Shown here: positions 18,665 through 28,159 of the stretch, one piece after another | Layout: every line of letters starts with the position of its first letter | Position numbering within the stretch: the first letter of the stretch is position 1 | Source of the DNA: Clostridiales bacterium | Lineage (GTDB): Bacteria; Bacillota; Clostridia; Oscillospirales; CAG-272 | Direction: 5' to 3' | Length of the DNA: 64,000 nt | Assembly: GCA_003522145.1 (NCBI GenBank) | Contig: DPGD01000024.1 | Coordinates: 42,775-106,774, forward strand | Made by a program: the position numbers and the translations under genes | Notes under the pieces: model-generated | Told to the model about the DNA's origin: nothing | The model's database searches: none | What the model saw: only the letters and a program-made list of their open reading frames with translations

Positions 18665-18886
18665 TTATTGGTCGCTGCGGGAAGTTTTGAATACTTCCGA
18701 GCGATCTCTGACCAAGAGAGAAATGCACCAAAGAGCCGAAATGCCCACGATGGTGAAAATAATACGACTCAACACCGAGTCACTGCCGCCGCAAATCCAG
18801 GAAACAATATCAAACTGGAACAATCCGATGCTGCCCCAATTGATTCCACCGATAATTGCAAGCGTCAGAGCAATCTTATCAAGCAT
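18665..18886 (-). CDS. DUF378 small membrane protein
   Basis: A 73-residue protein with two predicted helices (about 5-25 and 40-60). The family pattern is clear: LALTLAIIGGINWGSIG-type N-terminus followed by SRIIFTIVGISALW. It belongs to DUF378 (YuzA-like), of unknown function. An AAGGAAAG site precedes the ATG. Transcribed towards the dispersed element at 18454-18660. Confidence 0.9.
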   Translation of the reverse strand: MLDKIALTLAIIGGINWGSIGLFQFDIVSWICGGSDSVLSRIIFTIVGISALWCISLLVRDRSEVFKTSRSDQ

Positions 18887-19028
18887 ACGCTTTCTTTCCT
18901 TCTTTCGGGAATATTACTCCATAAGAGCCTAAACAGTATGCACTTTCCGGCCGTCTGCTATACATCGCACAGACAAGCGGATTCTCTTCCGGAAAAAAAG
19001 AAATTTTTTCTTTATTCTGAGCTTTGAC

Positions 19029-20720
19029 TCACCTGTGTTCCAACACAAAGAGGATGCTCTCTTTTACCTGACGGAATACGGCCTTCAGTCTGCACTCTTC
19101 CCCTGCGGCCGGTAAATTTTTCAAATCGTTCTTTAAGGCCGAAATAGTCATACTCAGCATTTCATCTCTGAAGGCTTGCGCCGCATTGTCGCCCATTTTC
19201 GGCATAATACTGCGCATCAGCGCTTCCGCACTTTCCTCGCACACATACGGATGGGCACAAAAGCCCAGAACAAACTCGGCCAGCGCCTCAACATCCAGCT
19301 TCTCAAAAGTCAGATCCTTCAATTCCTCTTCGGAAGAAAGAATTCCTGAAAGCCCGTTGCTGAGTAAAGAAACCGCACGGGTTTCTCTTGCTACATCCTG
19401 AACACCTTGATCTGCCCTCTGGCGCATCTGTTCTTTTATGGAATGCATCTGCTCTGTGAAATGCTCCTCCTTTACCGTAAAGGACTCCTCCAGCCGGTCA
19501 AAAGCATAAAACACCGTGCTGTCAAATATCTCGGAGGTCATTTTGCCGGACCGGATATTGCTCACTAAGATTGCCGTATACCGCTCCTCGCCCAGTTTCT
19601 TGAAAAACTGCTCTTTATCCTCGGTATACCGGAAGAGTTCCTGTTCGATGGAGGCGTCCAGTATTTTCGCAATACCTACAATGCTTTCTTGCACATCCTC
19701 CGCACCGCACTGTGCCAAGGGAGTAAGAATGCCTTTCAAATCCTTCTCACCCTCGCCGTCCTCCTCAATCGTCGATTCACCGTACCGGCAGAAATCCGCA
19801 ACCAGTCCGCAGATATACTTTTCATTTGCCACAGACTCTCCGATCTGCCGGACAAATTGACTGTCCGCCTCTTTGTATGTATCCGCTTCAAGCGTGGCAA
19901 TCTTCATTCCGTCGGCAATCACAACGGCGCTGTGATCAATCACCTCAAAGGCATTGTATCGGGTCCCTTCCATGTTGAATGCCCCAAAGTAGCCTGTGCA
20001 AAAATTAAAAGGCACTTTTGAAGCCAACCAGACCGGAGGACAGTTCAGAACCGAATCCGTAACTTTTGAAACATCTTTCTCCAAAGACACGCCCTCGCTT
20101 TTGGAAATCTCCTCCAAAAACCCGTTTTGAACCAATTCCTCCGAAAAATCCTTTGCTACCGTTGCCACGCTGTTTACCGTGGAATACAGCGGCAACAGGA
20201 AAAAGAAAGAGAGCAAAAGAGCGTCTACTGCGCCAATTACCATGCCAATCACTCTCAGATGCTTCTTTACACCGCTTACGGCAAAGGCAAGCCGAAAAGC
20301 ACCGCCCAGAATCAACTTTCCCAAAAGAAGGAAAACAAAATACAGCAGCAAAAACAATCCCGAGGCGACCAGTGCGGTAATCAGACCCTCTGAAAGCGCA
20401 CCGGTATAGGGCATCTGTTCAAGGGTCCGCCCCACATCTCCGCTTTCGCGGGAGACGATTTTCAAAACAGATGAATAGATTTTCCCTGCAATGGGTCTTG
20501 CGATCAGTTTTGCAAGGAAAACCGCCGGAAACAGCGCCACCACCGTAATCGTAAGGGAGATCAACGAAAGGGCGGCACCCTTTCGGAATCCCCGGAACAT
20601 TCTTATGGGCAAAAGGATCACCAGGAGCAGCAAAAAGGGCAGTAACAACACCAATAACAACAGCGGAAAGGCACCGATTTCCTTGAAAATATCGCTGAAA
20701 AACCTCAAAAAGCCGTCCAC
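19029..20720 (-). CDS. Large CvpA-like membrane protein
   Basis: A 563-residue protein starting with GTG (GGAGGAG 9 nt before it). About four hydrophobic helices lie in the first 190 residues (about 15-40, 46-70, 112-140, 158-185), in an arrangement resembling CvpA/colicin-V production proteins. The remaining 370 residues are mostly helical and charged, with no recognised domain, and are probably extracytoplasmic. It lies 61 nt downstream of the M23-like gene in the same operon, so a role in the envelope is likely. The family assignment rests on the N-terminus only. Confidence 0.65.
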   Translation of the reverse strand: MDGFLRFFSDIFKEIGAFPLLLLVLLLPFLLLLVILLPIRMFRGFRKGAALSLISLTITVVALFPAVFLAKLIARPIAGKIYSSVLKIVSRESGDVGRTLEQMPYTGALSEGLITALVASGLFLLLYFVFLLLGKLILGGAFRLAFAVSGVKKHLRVIGMVIGAVDALLLSFFFLLPLYSTVNSVATVAKDFSEELVQNGFLEEISKSEGVSLEKDVSKVTDSVLNCPPVWLASKVPFNFCTGYFGAFNMEGTRYNAFEVIDHSAVVIADGMKIATLEADTYKEADSQFVRQIGESVANEKYICGLVADFCRYGESTIEEDGEGEKDLKGILTPLAQCGAEDVQESIVGIAKILDASIEQELFRYTEDKEQFFKKLGEERYTAILVSNIRSGKMTSEIFDSTVFYAFDRLEESFTVKEEHFTEQMHSIKEQMRQRADQGVQDVARETRAVSLLSNGLSGILSSEEELKDLTFEKLDVEALAEFVLGFCAHPYVCEESAEALMRSIMPKMGDNAAQAFRDEMLSMTISALKNDLKNLPAAGEECRLKAVFRQVKESILFVLEHR

Positions 20721-20781
20721 CCTTTTTCTCCTCCATCCTTACATCAAATACATTTTGTATTCTTTTCCGACTCAATCGCTC

Positions 20782-22464
20782 TTATGAAAGTCTGTTTTCC
20801 GCAATCAAACCGTTTTCGATCAGTTTTTGCAACTCCACCGGCACTCCGTATACCGAGGCACCCACATGGAAATTGAAATTGAAGCTTGAATTCAAGCCGC
20901 CGTCCGCCGCATGGGACAGGAATTGACCGGCTGTCACGCTGTCGCCCACGCTGACGGCAATATCTGAGGAAAGATTGGTATACCAGGTCATCAATCCGCT
21001 TCCGTGATCCACGATCACCATGCGCCCGGTGTAGATATGCTCTCCCACAAAGACCACCTTCCCGTCAAAGGCGGCGTGAACCTCTGTGATCTTTCCTTCC
21101 ACATTCATGCCCTGTCCGCCGGTGGTTGCGCAATACATATTGTCGTAGGCGATATAGGTTTTGTTCAACTCCACGATCCGCACCCGCATTCCGAAACTGT
21201 AGTTGGAGGTATCCGAAACATAGTTCTTGGCGGCAGGCAGAACAAATTTTCCGCCGGCAAAAGAGAAGGCCGAATCGGCTGTCAGCACCTTCATCATCTT
21301 CGCATTCAGGTCTTTGAGAATCTCGTCCGTATAGAGAAGCTCTGCATTTTCAAAAGAATAGGGAATTTCGCCTTTGTCCGCAAAGGGCGAAACGGTCAGA
21401 AGCAGAATATCGGTGGCGGTGGAAGAGGTCAGACGGAGCGTATAGGCCGTTTCGGAATCCACCAGATCCATCTTCAGGGGAATCAGGGCCTGCCAGCTCT
21501 CGCCCACCTTATAGAATTGGGGCGTGTACCCCAGCTCCGGCTCGGAAGTAAACTGAATTTCATTGGGGTCCACCACATTGTAGGCAGAAAGGATCAGCAC
21601 TTCCCCGCACCGGGCAAAGCTCTTGCTCAGGGAGAAGGCCGGCGTACCGAACATTCTGCCGCTGAAGTAGTATTTGGCCTCGCCGTAGTACCCCTTGGCA
21701 TCGCTCTGCTTCCAGTATGCCGTCAGGTCCACATACACATTCTTGGAGCCTTCAATGGAAATTTCCGAAAGATTCTCCATACCGCCGGCATAAATCTGAT
21801 AATTGGTGTCCTGCTCCCGGATCACGACCTGAACTTCATCCGGTTTCACCGAACTGTCCAGAGAAAAAATCGCATTGAAGCCCTCAACAAAGGTCTTTTC
21901 ATCCCGGTCGGCATAGGAGCAGGAGGCCGTTTTCAACTGTCCTCCCGCTGTTTTATAGTGCCAGTCCAGTGTGTAAGGAACAAGGCTCTTTCCGCCGAAG
22001 GACACGACAGGCGCTTTCGCCTCGGCGTACACCGCCTCCGAAAAATCAGAATCCAGAAAAGCACCCGCACTTTCGGACGCAATCTTATATACCCGCTGTT
22101 CCGCATCGGTAAAATAGCAGGAATTGCTGTCGGAAGAAAGATAATAGACATAACTGTGCTCCACCCCATAGGCATCCAGATAGGTGGCCTCGTACCGCTC
22201 ATAAGACAGCGCCTCCTCGGGAAGCACCGTCAACGCTGTGGGTCTGTTTTTTTCCTCTTCCCCGTGCAGTCCCGAAAAAATTTTCAGCGCCTCACTCTCC
22301 TTGTCACATTCGAGAGTTATGCCGTCGGCTTTCAGCACCATTTTTTCAATATCCGACAGCTTCTTGGCAGACTCACTTCCCGAATAGAAATGATACCCCA
22401 CCATAAAAATGGTAGGCAAGAGAACCACCAACACACAGGCAATAATCACAAATACTTTTTTCAT
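20782..22464 (-). CDS. M23-like (LytM) envelope protein with lost zinc ligands
   Basis: A 560-residue protein with one N-terminal helix (about 3-25), a long beta-rich ectodomain (about 30-420), and a C-terminal LytM/M23-like fold (about 425-545). The fold is recognisable from the strands DGKVVFVGE, MVIVDHGSGLMTWYTNL, SVGDSVTAGQFL and the final VYGVPVEL. The usual HxxxD motif is absent, and the HLHFEV strand reads NFNFHV, so both histidines appear replaced by Asn. It should therefore be non-catalytic, like EnvC or SpoIIQ-type scaffold proteins. First gene of an operon with the CvpA-like protein, under the promoter at 22512-22540. Confidence 0.8.
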   Translation of the reverse strand: MKKVFVIIACVLVVLLPTIFMVGYHFYSGSESAKKLSDIEKMVLKADGITLECDKESEALKIFSGLHGEEEKNRPTALTVLPEEALSYERYEATYLDAYGVEHSYVYYLSSDSNSCYFTDAEQRVYKIASESAGAFLDSDFSEAVYAEAKAPVVSFGGKSLVPYTLDWHYKTAGGQLKTASCSYADRDEKTFVEGFNAIFSLDSSVKPDEVQVVIREQDTNYQIYAGGMENLSEISIEGSKNVYVDLTAYWKQSDAKGYYGEAKYYFSGRMFGTPAFSLSKSFARCGEVLILSAYNVVDPNEIQFTSEPELGYTPQFYKVGESWQALIPLKMDLVDSETAYTLRLTSSTATDILLLTVSPFADKGEIPYSFENAELLYTDEILKDLNAKMMKVLTADSAFSFAGGKFVLPAAKNYVSDTSNYSFGMRVRIVELNKTYIAYDNMYCATTGGQGMNVEGKITEVHAAFDGKVVFVGEHIYTGRMVIVDHGSGLMTWYTNLSSDIAVSVGDSVTAGQFLSHAADGGLNSSFNFNFHVGASVYGVPVELQKLIENGLIAENRLS

Positions 22465-22511
22465 TCCACTGTTTTCCTTCCTGAAAATTCAGGCAATGCC
22501 CCGCTTGATTC

Positions 22512-22540
22512 ATTATACACGAAAAGCACCAAAACATCAA
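22512..22540 (-). promoter_or_regulatory. Promoter of M23-like/CvpA-like operon
   Basis: Minus strand TTGATG (22535-22540), 17-bp spacer, TATAAT (22512-22517). Confidence 0.7.
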
Positions 22541-22584
22541 GTATTTTTCACAAGATTTCTACAGAATTCTGCTTTTTGGGGCTT

Positions 22585-23301
22585 TCAGACAATCACCAGT
22601 CCCCCGTTTACTCCAAGAACCTGCCCGGTAATGAAGGCTCCGTCCTCCGAGGAAAGAAAAATACAGGCCTTTGCCACATCCAAAGGGGTGCCCAATCTTC
22701 CTAAAGGCGTTTCTTCCTTCAGTTCCTTCCGTGTATCTCCGGAAAGGCCGGCATTCATCTCGGTATCCACGACCCCGGGTGCTATGCAGTTGACTGTAAT
22801 TCCGGAGGGCCCGACTTCCTTGGCCAAGGCCTTTGTGAAACCGATCACTCCGGCTTTTGCGGCGCTGTACGCCACTTCGCAGGATGCGCCCACCTGTCCC
22901 CACATGGAGGAGATATTGAGAATCCGACCGTATTTTTGCCGAATCATCCCCGGCAAAAAGGCTCTGGTCAGATAAAACGGCGCATCGTAGTTTACCGACC
23001 GCACCGCTTCCCACATCTCATCGGTCACCTCGTGAAGCAGAGAAAACTGAGCAATGCCGGCATTGTTCACAAGCACCTGCACGCTTCCTTCCTCCGCAAG
23101 AATCCTCTTGCAGGTTTCCTTCAGGGCCGAAAGGTCTGAAAGGTCGCACCTGTACCCCACTGCACCCAGTTGCCTTAGTTCTTCTGCCTGTTCTTCCGAT
23201 TTCCGGTAAAGAAAAAGCACCCTGTCGCCCCTTTGCAGGAAGGCTTCTGCCACAGCTCTGCCGATTCCTCTTGTTCCTCCGGTCACCAAAACCCTTCTCA
23301 T
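22585..23301 (-). CDS. SDR-family oxidoreductase, FabG-like
   Basis: A 238-residue short-chain dehydrogenase/reductase. The Rossmann motif TGGTRGIG is at 7-14, NNAG at 79-82, catalytic Ser near 131-132 and YSAAK at 145-149. The closing VNGGLVI is typical of FabG and YmfI-like enzymes. The NADPH-dependent carbonyl substrate cannot be assigned; no fatty-acid synthesis genes are nearby, so a housekeeping FabG role is uncertain. It lies 67 nt beyond ftsZ, on the far side of a terminator. Confidence 0.92.
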   Translation of the reverse strand: MRRVLVTGGTRGIGRAVAEAFLQRGDRVLFLYRKSEEQAEELRQLGAVGYRCDLSDLSALKETCKRILAEEGSVQVLVNNAGIAQFSLLHEVTDEMWEAVRSVNYDAPFYLTRAFLPGMIRQKYGRILNISSMWGQVGASCEVAYSAAKAGVIGFTKALAKEVGPSGITVNCIAPGVVDTEMNAGLSGDTRKELKEETPLGRLGTPLDVAKACIFLSSEDGAFITGQVLGVNGGLVIV

Positions 23302-23334
23302 TTTTTCTCTTCCTCTGACAAAATCTTAAAAATC

Positions 23335-23360
23335 AAGGGCTGCCGTAACCGACAGCCCTT
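23335..23360 (-). terminator. Terminator after ftsZ
   Basis: On the minus strand AAGGGCTGTCGG...CAGCCCTT is followed by GATTTTTAAG. It should end ftsZ transcription before the SDR gene. Confidence 0.7.
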
Positions 23361-23368
23361 CTGCTCTT

Positions 23369-24529
23369 TCAGCGCTTGTTCTTATTCAGCAGATCCAGCA
23401 ATTCGCCGAATTCGTCATCCGAGAAGCCGCTGTCAGCCGCCTCGTCCTTTTCTTCGGTCTTTTCTGCCGTCTGCTCTGCACCGGTGCCTTCATTCACAGG
23501 CTTGGCAGTCGGAGCAGCTTTTTTGGCCGTAGCAGCGGAAGCCGCCTTCTCTGCCTGCGTATATTTATTGTTTCCGTCAAATCCGGCCGCAATAACGGTG
23601 ATCCGCATTTCATCTTCCAGGGTGGGATCGATGATCGAACCCCAGATGACCGTTGCATCGGGATGAGCCTCATCGGAAATGATATGCGAAGCAATGTCAA
23701 TTTCCTCCAAGGAAATATCGGGAGAAGATGTGATATTGATCAGCAACCCTCTTGCTCCCTCGATGGAGGTCTCCAGCAATGGGCTGGAAATGGCGGCCTT
23801 TGCGGCCTGCTCTGCTTTATCCTTGCCCTGTGCTACGCCCACACCCATATGTGCGTATCCGGCATCCTTCATGATGGTCGTCACATCGGCAAAATCCAGA
23901 TTGATAATACCGATATTCCGGATCAGGTCGGAAATCGACTGCACACCGTGCTTGAGCACATTGTCTGCTTCCACAAAGGCGTTCAGGAAAGTAATGCGGG
24001 TGTTGGAAATCTGTTTCAGCCGCTCGTTGGGAATCACCAGCAGAGAATCCACGGTATCCCGCAGATTCTTAATGCCGGCTTCCGCCTGCAGCATTCTCTT
24101 TCTTCCTTCAAAATCGAAGGGCTTGGTCACTACGGCAACCGTCAGAATGCCCATATCCCGGGCGATCTTCGCCACAATCGGGGCCGCGCCTGTTCCGGTG
24201 CCGCCACCCATACCGGCAGTGATAAAGACCATATCTGCGCCCTTCAGAGCCGCCGTCAGGTCCTCAACACTCTCCTCCGCCGCTCTTGCGCCCACATCGG
24301 GGTTCGCTCCTGCGCCGTGTCCCTTGGTCAACTTTTCGCCGATGGCCACCTTGTACGGTGCAACGGATTTGTTTAAGGCTGCCTTATCGGTGTTCACCGC
24401 CACGAATTCCACGCCTTCCACGCCCGATTCGATCATCCGGTTGATGGCATTGTTTCCGCCGCCGCCGACACCTACGACCTTGATTTTTACCAGTGTGCTT
24501 TCAAACTGTTCCTGCATATCCATTGGCAT
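23369..24529 (-). CDS. ftsZ: Cell division protein FtsZ
   Basis: A 386-residue tubulin homologue that forms the division ring. The nucleotide-binding loop GGGTGTG is at 108-114, the N-terminal [10 protein letters not shown] at about 19-28, and the T7 loop NLDFADV near 214. A Thr/Ala/Lys-rich linker (about 325-365) leads to a short conserved tail, [11 protein letters not shown], which binds partners such as SepF or FtsA. GGAGG lies 6 nt before ATG 24529. It has its own promoter and follows ftsQ with no ftsA in between, as is common in Clostridia. Confidence 0.98.
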   Translation of the reverse strand: MPMDMQEQFESTLVKIKVVGVGGGGNNAINRMIESGVEGVEFVAVNTDKAALNKSVAPYKVAIGEKLTKGHGAGANPDVGARAAEESVEDLTAALKGADMVFITAGMGGGTGTGAAPIVAKIARDMGILTVAVVTKPFDFEGRKRMLQAEAGIKNLRDTVDSLLVIPNERLKQISNTRITFLNAFVEADNVLKHGVQSISDLIRNIGIINLDFADVTTIMKDAGYAHMGVGVAQGKDKAEQAAKAAISSPLLETSIEGARGLLINITSSPDISLEEIDIASHIISDEAHPDATVIWGSIIDPTLEDEMRITVIAAGFDGNNKYTQAEKAASAATAKKAAPTAKPVNEGTGAEQTAEKTEEKDEAADSGFSDDEFGELLDLLNKNKR

Positions 24530-24592
24530 TCCCTGCCCTCCTGATTTTTATATTTTCTGTCCCCTTTGAATATCTTCTACGCCTATAGTACA

Positions 24593-24621
24593 ATAATAAA
24601 GGATTATCGTCTGATTTTCAA
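24593..24621 (-). promoter_or_regulatory. Promoter of ftsZ
   Basis: Minus strand TTGAAA (24616-24621), 17-bp spacer, TATTAT (24593-24598), located in the 125-nt gap after ftsQ. Confidence 0.6.
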
Positions 24622-24654
24622 TAGGAGATTTCGTTTTTTACAAAAAATTAACAT

Positions 24655-25515
24655 TTATTTTGCTTCGCTTCCGGGTCTTGCATATGCTTTCTTCACATCC
24701 TCCACGCAAATCAGTCCGGAAAAGTCCTTTCCCAGCTTGTCCAGGATGCTTTCCGCCAGAGCGATCTTTTCGCTTTGATTCTTCTTATTGCCTAACCGTA
24801 CTTCCACCGGGTCCGTCCCGTCTGCCTTATAACTCCAAAAGCCTAAATTGAACCGGCTTCCGGCATCCAAAACCTTAAAACCTTCCCCGAAGACCGAAGC
24901 CTTTATCAAACGGATCAGTTCCGGAATATACCCTTCATCTCCCTCATCCGCATATTGGATACGGTTTCCTGCCACCGCATAGCGCACCTCCGGCATTTTT
25001 ACCTCGATCAGTCCCGGATATGCCTGCTCCAAAGCCGCTCTGCTCTCATATATTCCAAGAATTTTTTCGCTTTCCGCCACTGCCGCAAAAACGGTTCGGC
25101 TGTTTTCGCCGAGGGCATAATCTCCCGTCTCGTAAAAGAACAGCGGACGCTCTTCCTGTACCTTCAGAATCACGCCGTCCGGGTAGTCCTTCTCCACCGT
25201 TATATCTTCAATCAGCCTGTAATTCTCAAGAATGTTGCTTCTGATTTTCCCGGAATTGATAAAGAAAAGAACATCCCCTTTTTTAACGCCGGCCTTTTCA
25301 AGAAGTTCTGCGGAATCGTAAACGGTGTTTCCCTCCACCTTCACCTCTTTGGCCTTGAAAAAGAGCTGACAGCACAGCAAAAACAGCAGACTCAGCACGA
25401 TCAACGCACAAAGCACACAGGTCAGAACGATCATCCGGCCTCTTCGCTTCACTTTTTTCTCTAACTGCTGTTTCAACTCCTCATTGAGCAGTTCTTCTCT
25501 CTTCCATTCATCCAC
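24655..25515 (-). CDS. Cell division protein FtsQ/DivIB
   Basis: A 286-residue single-pass membrane protein of the divisome. A charged cytoplasmic stretch (1-27) is followed by one helix (about 28-50) and a FtsQ-type POTRA domain (about 53-122, starting VKVEGNTVYDSAELLEKAGVKKG). The beta domain follows and ends with a segment near residue 270. Position directly after murG and before ftsZ supports the call. It would partner FtsL and a DivIC-like protein. Confidence 0.93.
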   Translation of the reverse strand: MDEWKREELLNEELKQQLEKKVKRRGRMIVLTCVLCALIVLSLLFLLCCQLFFKAKEVKVEGNTVYDSAELLEKAGVKKGDVLFFINSGKIRSNILENYRLIEDITVEKDYPDGVILKVQEERPLFFYETGDYALGENSRTVFAAVAESEKILGIYESRAALEQAYPGLIEVKMPEVRYAVAGNRIQYADEGDEGYIPELIRLIKASVFGEGFKVLDAGSRFNLGFWSYKADGTDPVEVRLGNKKNQSEKIALAESILDKLGKDFSGLICVEDVKKAYARPGSEAK

Positions 25516-25544
25516 GACCTTTCACCTCTTTTCAGGCGGGCTTT

Positions 25545-26672
25545 TCATTTCTTTCTTTTTTTCTTCTCCTCAACAACCTCTGCGATCTTCCGGAAGATCG
25601 TTTCCTCCGCATTGCGCACCGCAAAGCCCTTTGCCGCCATTCCCATATTCTCTAACTCTTTCCCGGAAGAAAGAAGTCTTGCGACTTCGTCGGAAAGTCT
25701 GTTTTCCGAAAGCTCGCTTTCTTTCAGAAGAACGGCCGCCCCCTTGTCGCTCAAAAGCCGGGCGTTCTTGGTTTGCTGGTTGTTGGTCACATTCGGAGAG
25801 GGAATCAGCACGGAGGGCTTCCCCATCACGGAAATCTCCGACAGCGTCATAGCGCCCGACCGGCAGATGACCAGATCCGCCGCCGCCATATATTTGGGCA
25901 TATCGTAGATATAATCCGAACACCGGATATTGGGGCAGTCTTTCAGCCCGGTTTTCTCAAAGGCAACCGCAAACTCTTCCTTGCACCGGTCGCCTGCGGC
26001 ATGAAAGAACAGTACCTCCGGATGCTTCTTTCCGTAATTTTCAAAAACACCCAGCATCTCTTCGTTCAGCTTCTGGGCACCCAAAGATCCGCCGAAGGAC
26101 AGCACCACCTTCCGGCAACCGGCCGGAATACGCAGCTCCCTCCGGGCGCTCTCCTTGTCCCAGGTGTAGTACCCGCTTTTCAGAGGCGTTCCCACATGCA
26201 GCGTTTCCTTGGCGCTGGGAAGCTTTTCGGCAGTCTTGGCAAAATTCACAAAAATCACATCGGCCTTCCGCTCCAGCATCTTGACCGCAAACCCCGGTTC
26301 CGCATTGGATTCGTGCAAAAAGCAGGGTATGCCCTTGGAAGCCGCCGCCGCACAGACAGGCCAGCAAACATAGCCTCCCGTCCCGATCACCGCATCGGGC
26401 TTCAATTGCTGTAAAAGCTTTTCCGCCGCACGAAAAGCCTTCACGGTCAGCACCGCCGTTTTTACATTTTCAAGAGTCAGGCGCCGCCTCAATCCCTGTA
26501 TCTCCACATGGTGCATGGGATATTTTGCCGGAACCAGACGATTCTCAATGCCCCCGGGCGTGCCCACATAATGAATCTCTGCCGCCGGGTCATGCTTTTC
26601 AATGGCTTCGCCGATGGCCAGGGCCGGATTCACATGCCCGCCGGTTCCTCCGCCGGATAACAGTATTTTCAT
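25545..26672 (-). CDS. murG: UDP-GlcNAc:undecaprenyl-PP-MurNAc-pentapeptide GlcNAc transferase MurG
   Basis: A 375-residue GT28 glycosyltransferase converting lipid I to lipid II on the cytoplasmic face of the membrane. Motifs: GGGTGGHVNPALAI (about 7-20), IGTGGY (about 95-100), HESNAEPG (about 123-130), SFGGSLGAQ (about 185-193) and CRSGAMTLSE (about 260-269). The open frame extends 259 codons further upstream through ftsW, but ATG 26672 gives the normal N-terminus and has AGGAG 5-6 nt before it. The lysine-rich C-terminus is an unremarkable tail. Confidence 0.97.
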   Translation of the reverse strand: MKILLSGGGTGGHVNPALAIGEAIEKHDPAAEIHYVGTPGGIENRLVPAKYPMHHVEIQGLRRRLTLENVKTAVLTVKAFRAAEKLLQQLKPDAVIGTGGYVCWPVCAAAASKGIPCFLHESNAEPGFAVKMLERKADVIFVNFAKTAEKLPSAKETLHVGTPLKSGYYTWDKESARRELRIPAGCRKVVLSFGGSLGAQKLNEEMLGVFENYGKKHPEVLFFHAAGDRCKEEFAVAFEKTGLKDCPNIRCSDYIYDMPKYMAAADLVICRSGAMTLSEISVMGKPSVLIPSPNVTNNQQTKNARLLSDKGAAVLLKESELSENRLSDEVARLLSSGKELENMGMAAKGFAVRNAEETIFRKIAEVVEEKKKRKK

Positions 26673-26728
26673 AGAATCTCCTTGTATGGTCGGAATATTC
26701 AGGATATACGGAAAAACGAAGCTTCCGT

Positions 26729-28090
26729 TCAGCTCTTCTCCAGGCAGGAATACCGGGAAATACAAAGCAAAACGCCCATCTCCATGAAAAGAATGATCAG
26801 GGCGCTCCCTCCGTAGGAGAAAAAGGGAAGCGAAACGCCGGTATTCGGGATCAGATTTGTGACCACGGCAATGTTCAGAAACGCCTGAATCACCACCTTG
26901 GACACAATACCGATCACCGTCAATTTTGAAAAAACATCGGGTACTCTTTTGGAAATAATCAATCCGCGCATGAAAAATGCCACAAACAGCGCAATGACGG
27001 CCACCGCTCCGATCAGGCCCAGTTCCTCGCAAACAATGGCAAAGATAAAGTCGTTTTGCGGTTGGGAAACGAACAGATGCTTCTGCCTGGAGTTTCCTAA
27101 ACCTACGCCGAAAAAACCTCCCGAACCCACGGCATACAGTCCCTGCAGTGTCTGCCAGACCTCCGACTGGACCGAATAGTTTTCCGGGTTCCGGAAGATA
27201 TCCAGCCTCTTGGTTGCATAATCCGTGAATGCAATGATCGCAGCCACCCCGGCTCCGAAGCCTCCCACGGCTGCGGCGAACCACACTTTTTTGCCTCCTG
27301 CGGACCAGATGACCGCCATTCCGATGGCAAACATAATTACCGTACCCGAAATGTGCTTCTCCAGTGCCACCAGAATACAAACGACCAACACGATTCCCAA
27401 CGGGATAAAGGTGCTGAACAGCGAGGAACGCCAGAAGCCCTTCGCCCACACCTGTTTTTCGGTCAGACTATAGTAATAGGCCAAGATCAGCACCAGGCCC
27501 AGCTTCATAATCTCCGAGGGCTGAATCGAGAAAGAACCGATATACAGCCAGCGAACCGCCTCTCCTTCCGCCACCCCCAGAACCAAAACGGCCAGGAGCA
27601 GCAACACCGCTCCCCCGAAATACAGAGGGGTAATCTTTCGGATAAACCGATAGTCCAAAAAGGAAATTCCGAACATCAAGGCAATGCCGATTGCCGAAAA
27701 AGCCAACTGTCTTTTGATGAAAAAGTAGCTGTCACCGGTTTTTGAAAGGGCGTAGGCATAGGAGGCTGAAAAAACCATGATCGAGCCAAAACAAATGAGC
27801 AAAAGAATGATGACCAGCATCGGCCGGTCCACCCCGCCCCGCTCTCTGAAAATCTCCTTTGAATCCTCCGCCGCCGCAAGGACATTGCGCAAGCAGAAGC
27901 GCTTTTTTCCTGCTTTTTTTTCTTTTTCTTCGGGAACCTGAAGGATCGGCTCTTTTTTTCGGCCGCTTTCCTCAAAACCGTGAGCTGCATTTCCCTTCAC
28001 TTCTCCCGAAACGGCCTCTCCCTTGCGCTTGATCTTCTGCTCTGCCGGCGGGGATTTCTTATCCTTTTTTCTTCCGGAAATGAATGACAT
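26729..28090 (-). CDS. ftsW: Lipid II polymerase FtsW/SpoVE (SEDS family)
   Basis: A 453-residue SEDS glycosyltransferase that polymerises septal peptidoglycan with its cognate class B PBP. About ten helices occupy residues 95-445. The signatures are WLYIGSFSIQPSEIMKL-type (about 185), the EKHISG loop (about 262) and NTGVSLPFFSYGG (about 418). The first 90 residues are a Lys/Glu-rich cytoplasmic extension absent from most FtsW and containing a KIKRK motif also seen in the FtsL-like protein here. It lies 214 nt after mraY where murD usually stands. Confidence 0.95.
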   Translation of the reverse strand: MSFISGRKKDKKSPPAEQKIKRKGEAVSGEVKGNAAHGFEESGRKKEPILQVPEEKEKKAGKKRFCLRNVLAAAEDSKEIFRERGGVDRPMLVIILLLICFGSIMVFSASYAYALSKTGDSYFFIKRQLAFSAIGIALMFGISFLDYRFIRKITPLYFGGAVLLLLAVLVLGVAEGEAVRWLYIGSFSIQPSEIMKLGLVLILAYYYSLTEKQVWAKGFWRSSLFSTFIPLGIVLVVCILVALEKHISGTVIMFAIGMAVIWSAGGKKVWFAAAVGGFGAGVAAIIAFTDYATKRLDIFRNPENYSVQSEVWQTLQGLYAVGSGGFFGVGLGNSRQKHLFVSQPQNDFIFAIVCEELGLIGAVAVIALFVAFFMRGLIISKRVPDVFSKLTVIGIVSKVVIQAFLNIAVVTNLIPNTGVSLPFFSYGGSALIILFMEMGVLLCISRYSCLEKS

Positions 28091-28159
28091 TGCTCACCGT
28101 CCTGTCCTTTCTTCAGAATTCAGGGTACCTCTGCATATTCAAAGTGTGTTCAAAGGGCA

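Noticed and set aside
21004..22704. 566-codon open frame on the plus strand
   Set aside because: Antisense to the M23-like gene and running through its promoter into the SDR gene.
26673..27449. 259-codon N-terminal extension of murG
   Set aside because: The extension lies out of frame inside ftsW, while the internal ATG at 26672 has AGGAG and gives the normal MurG N-terminus.
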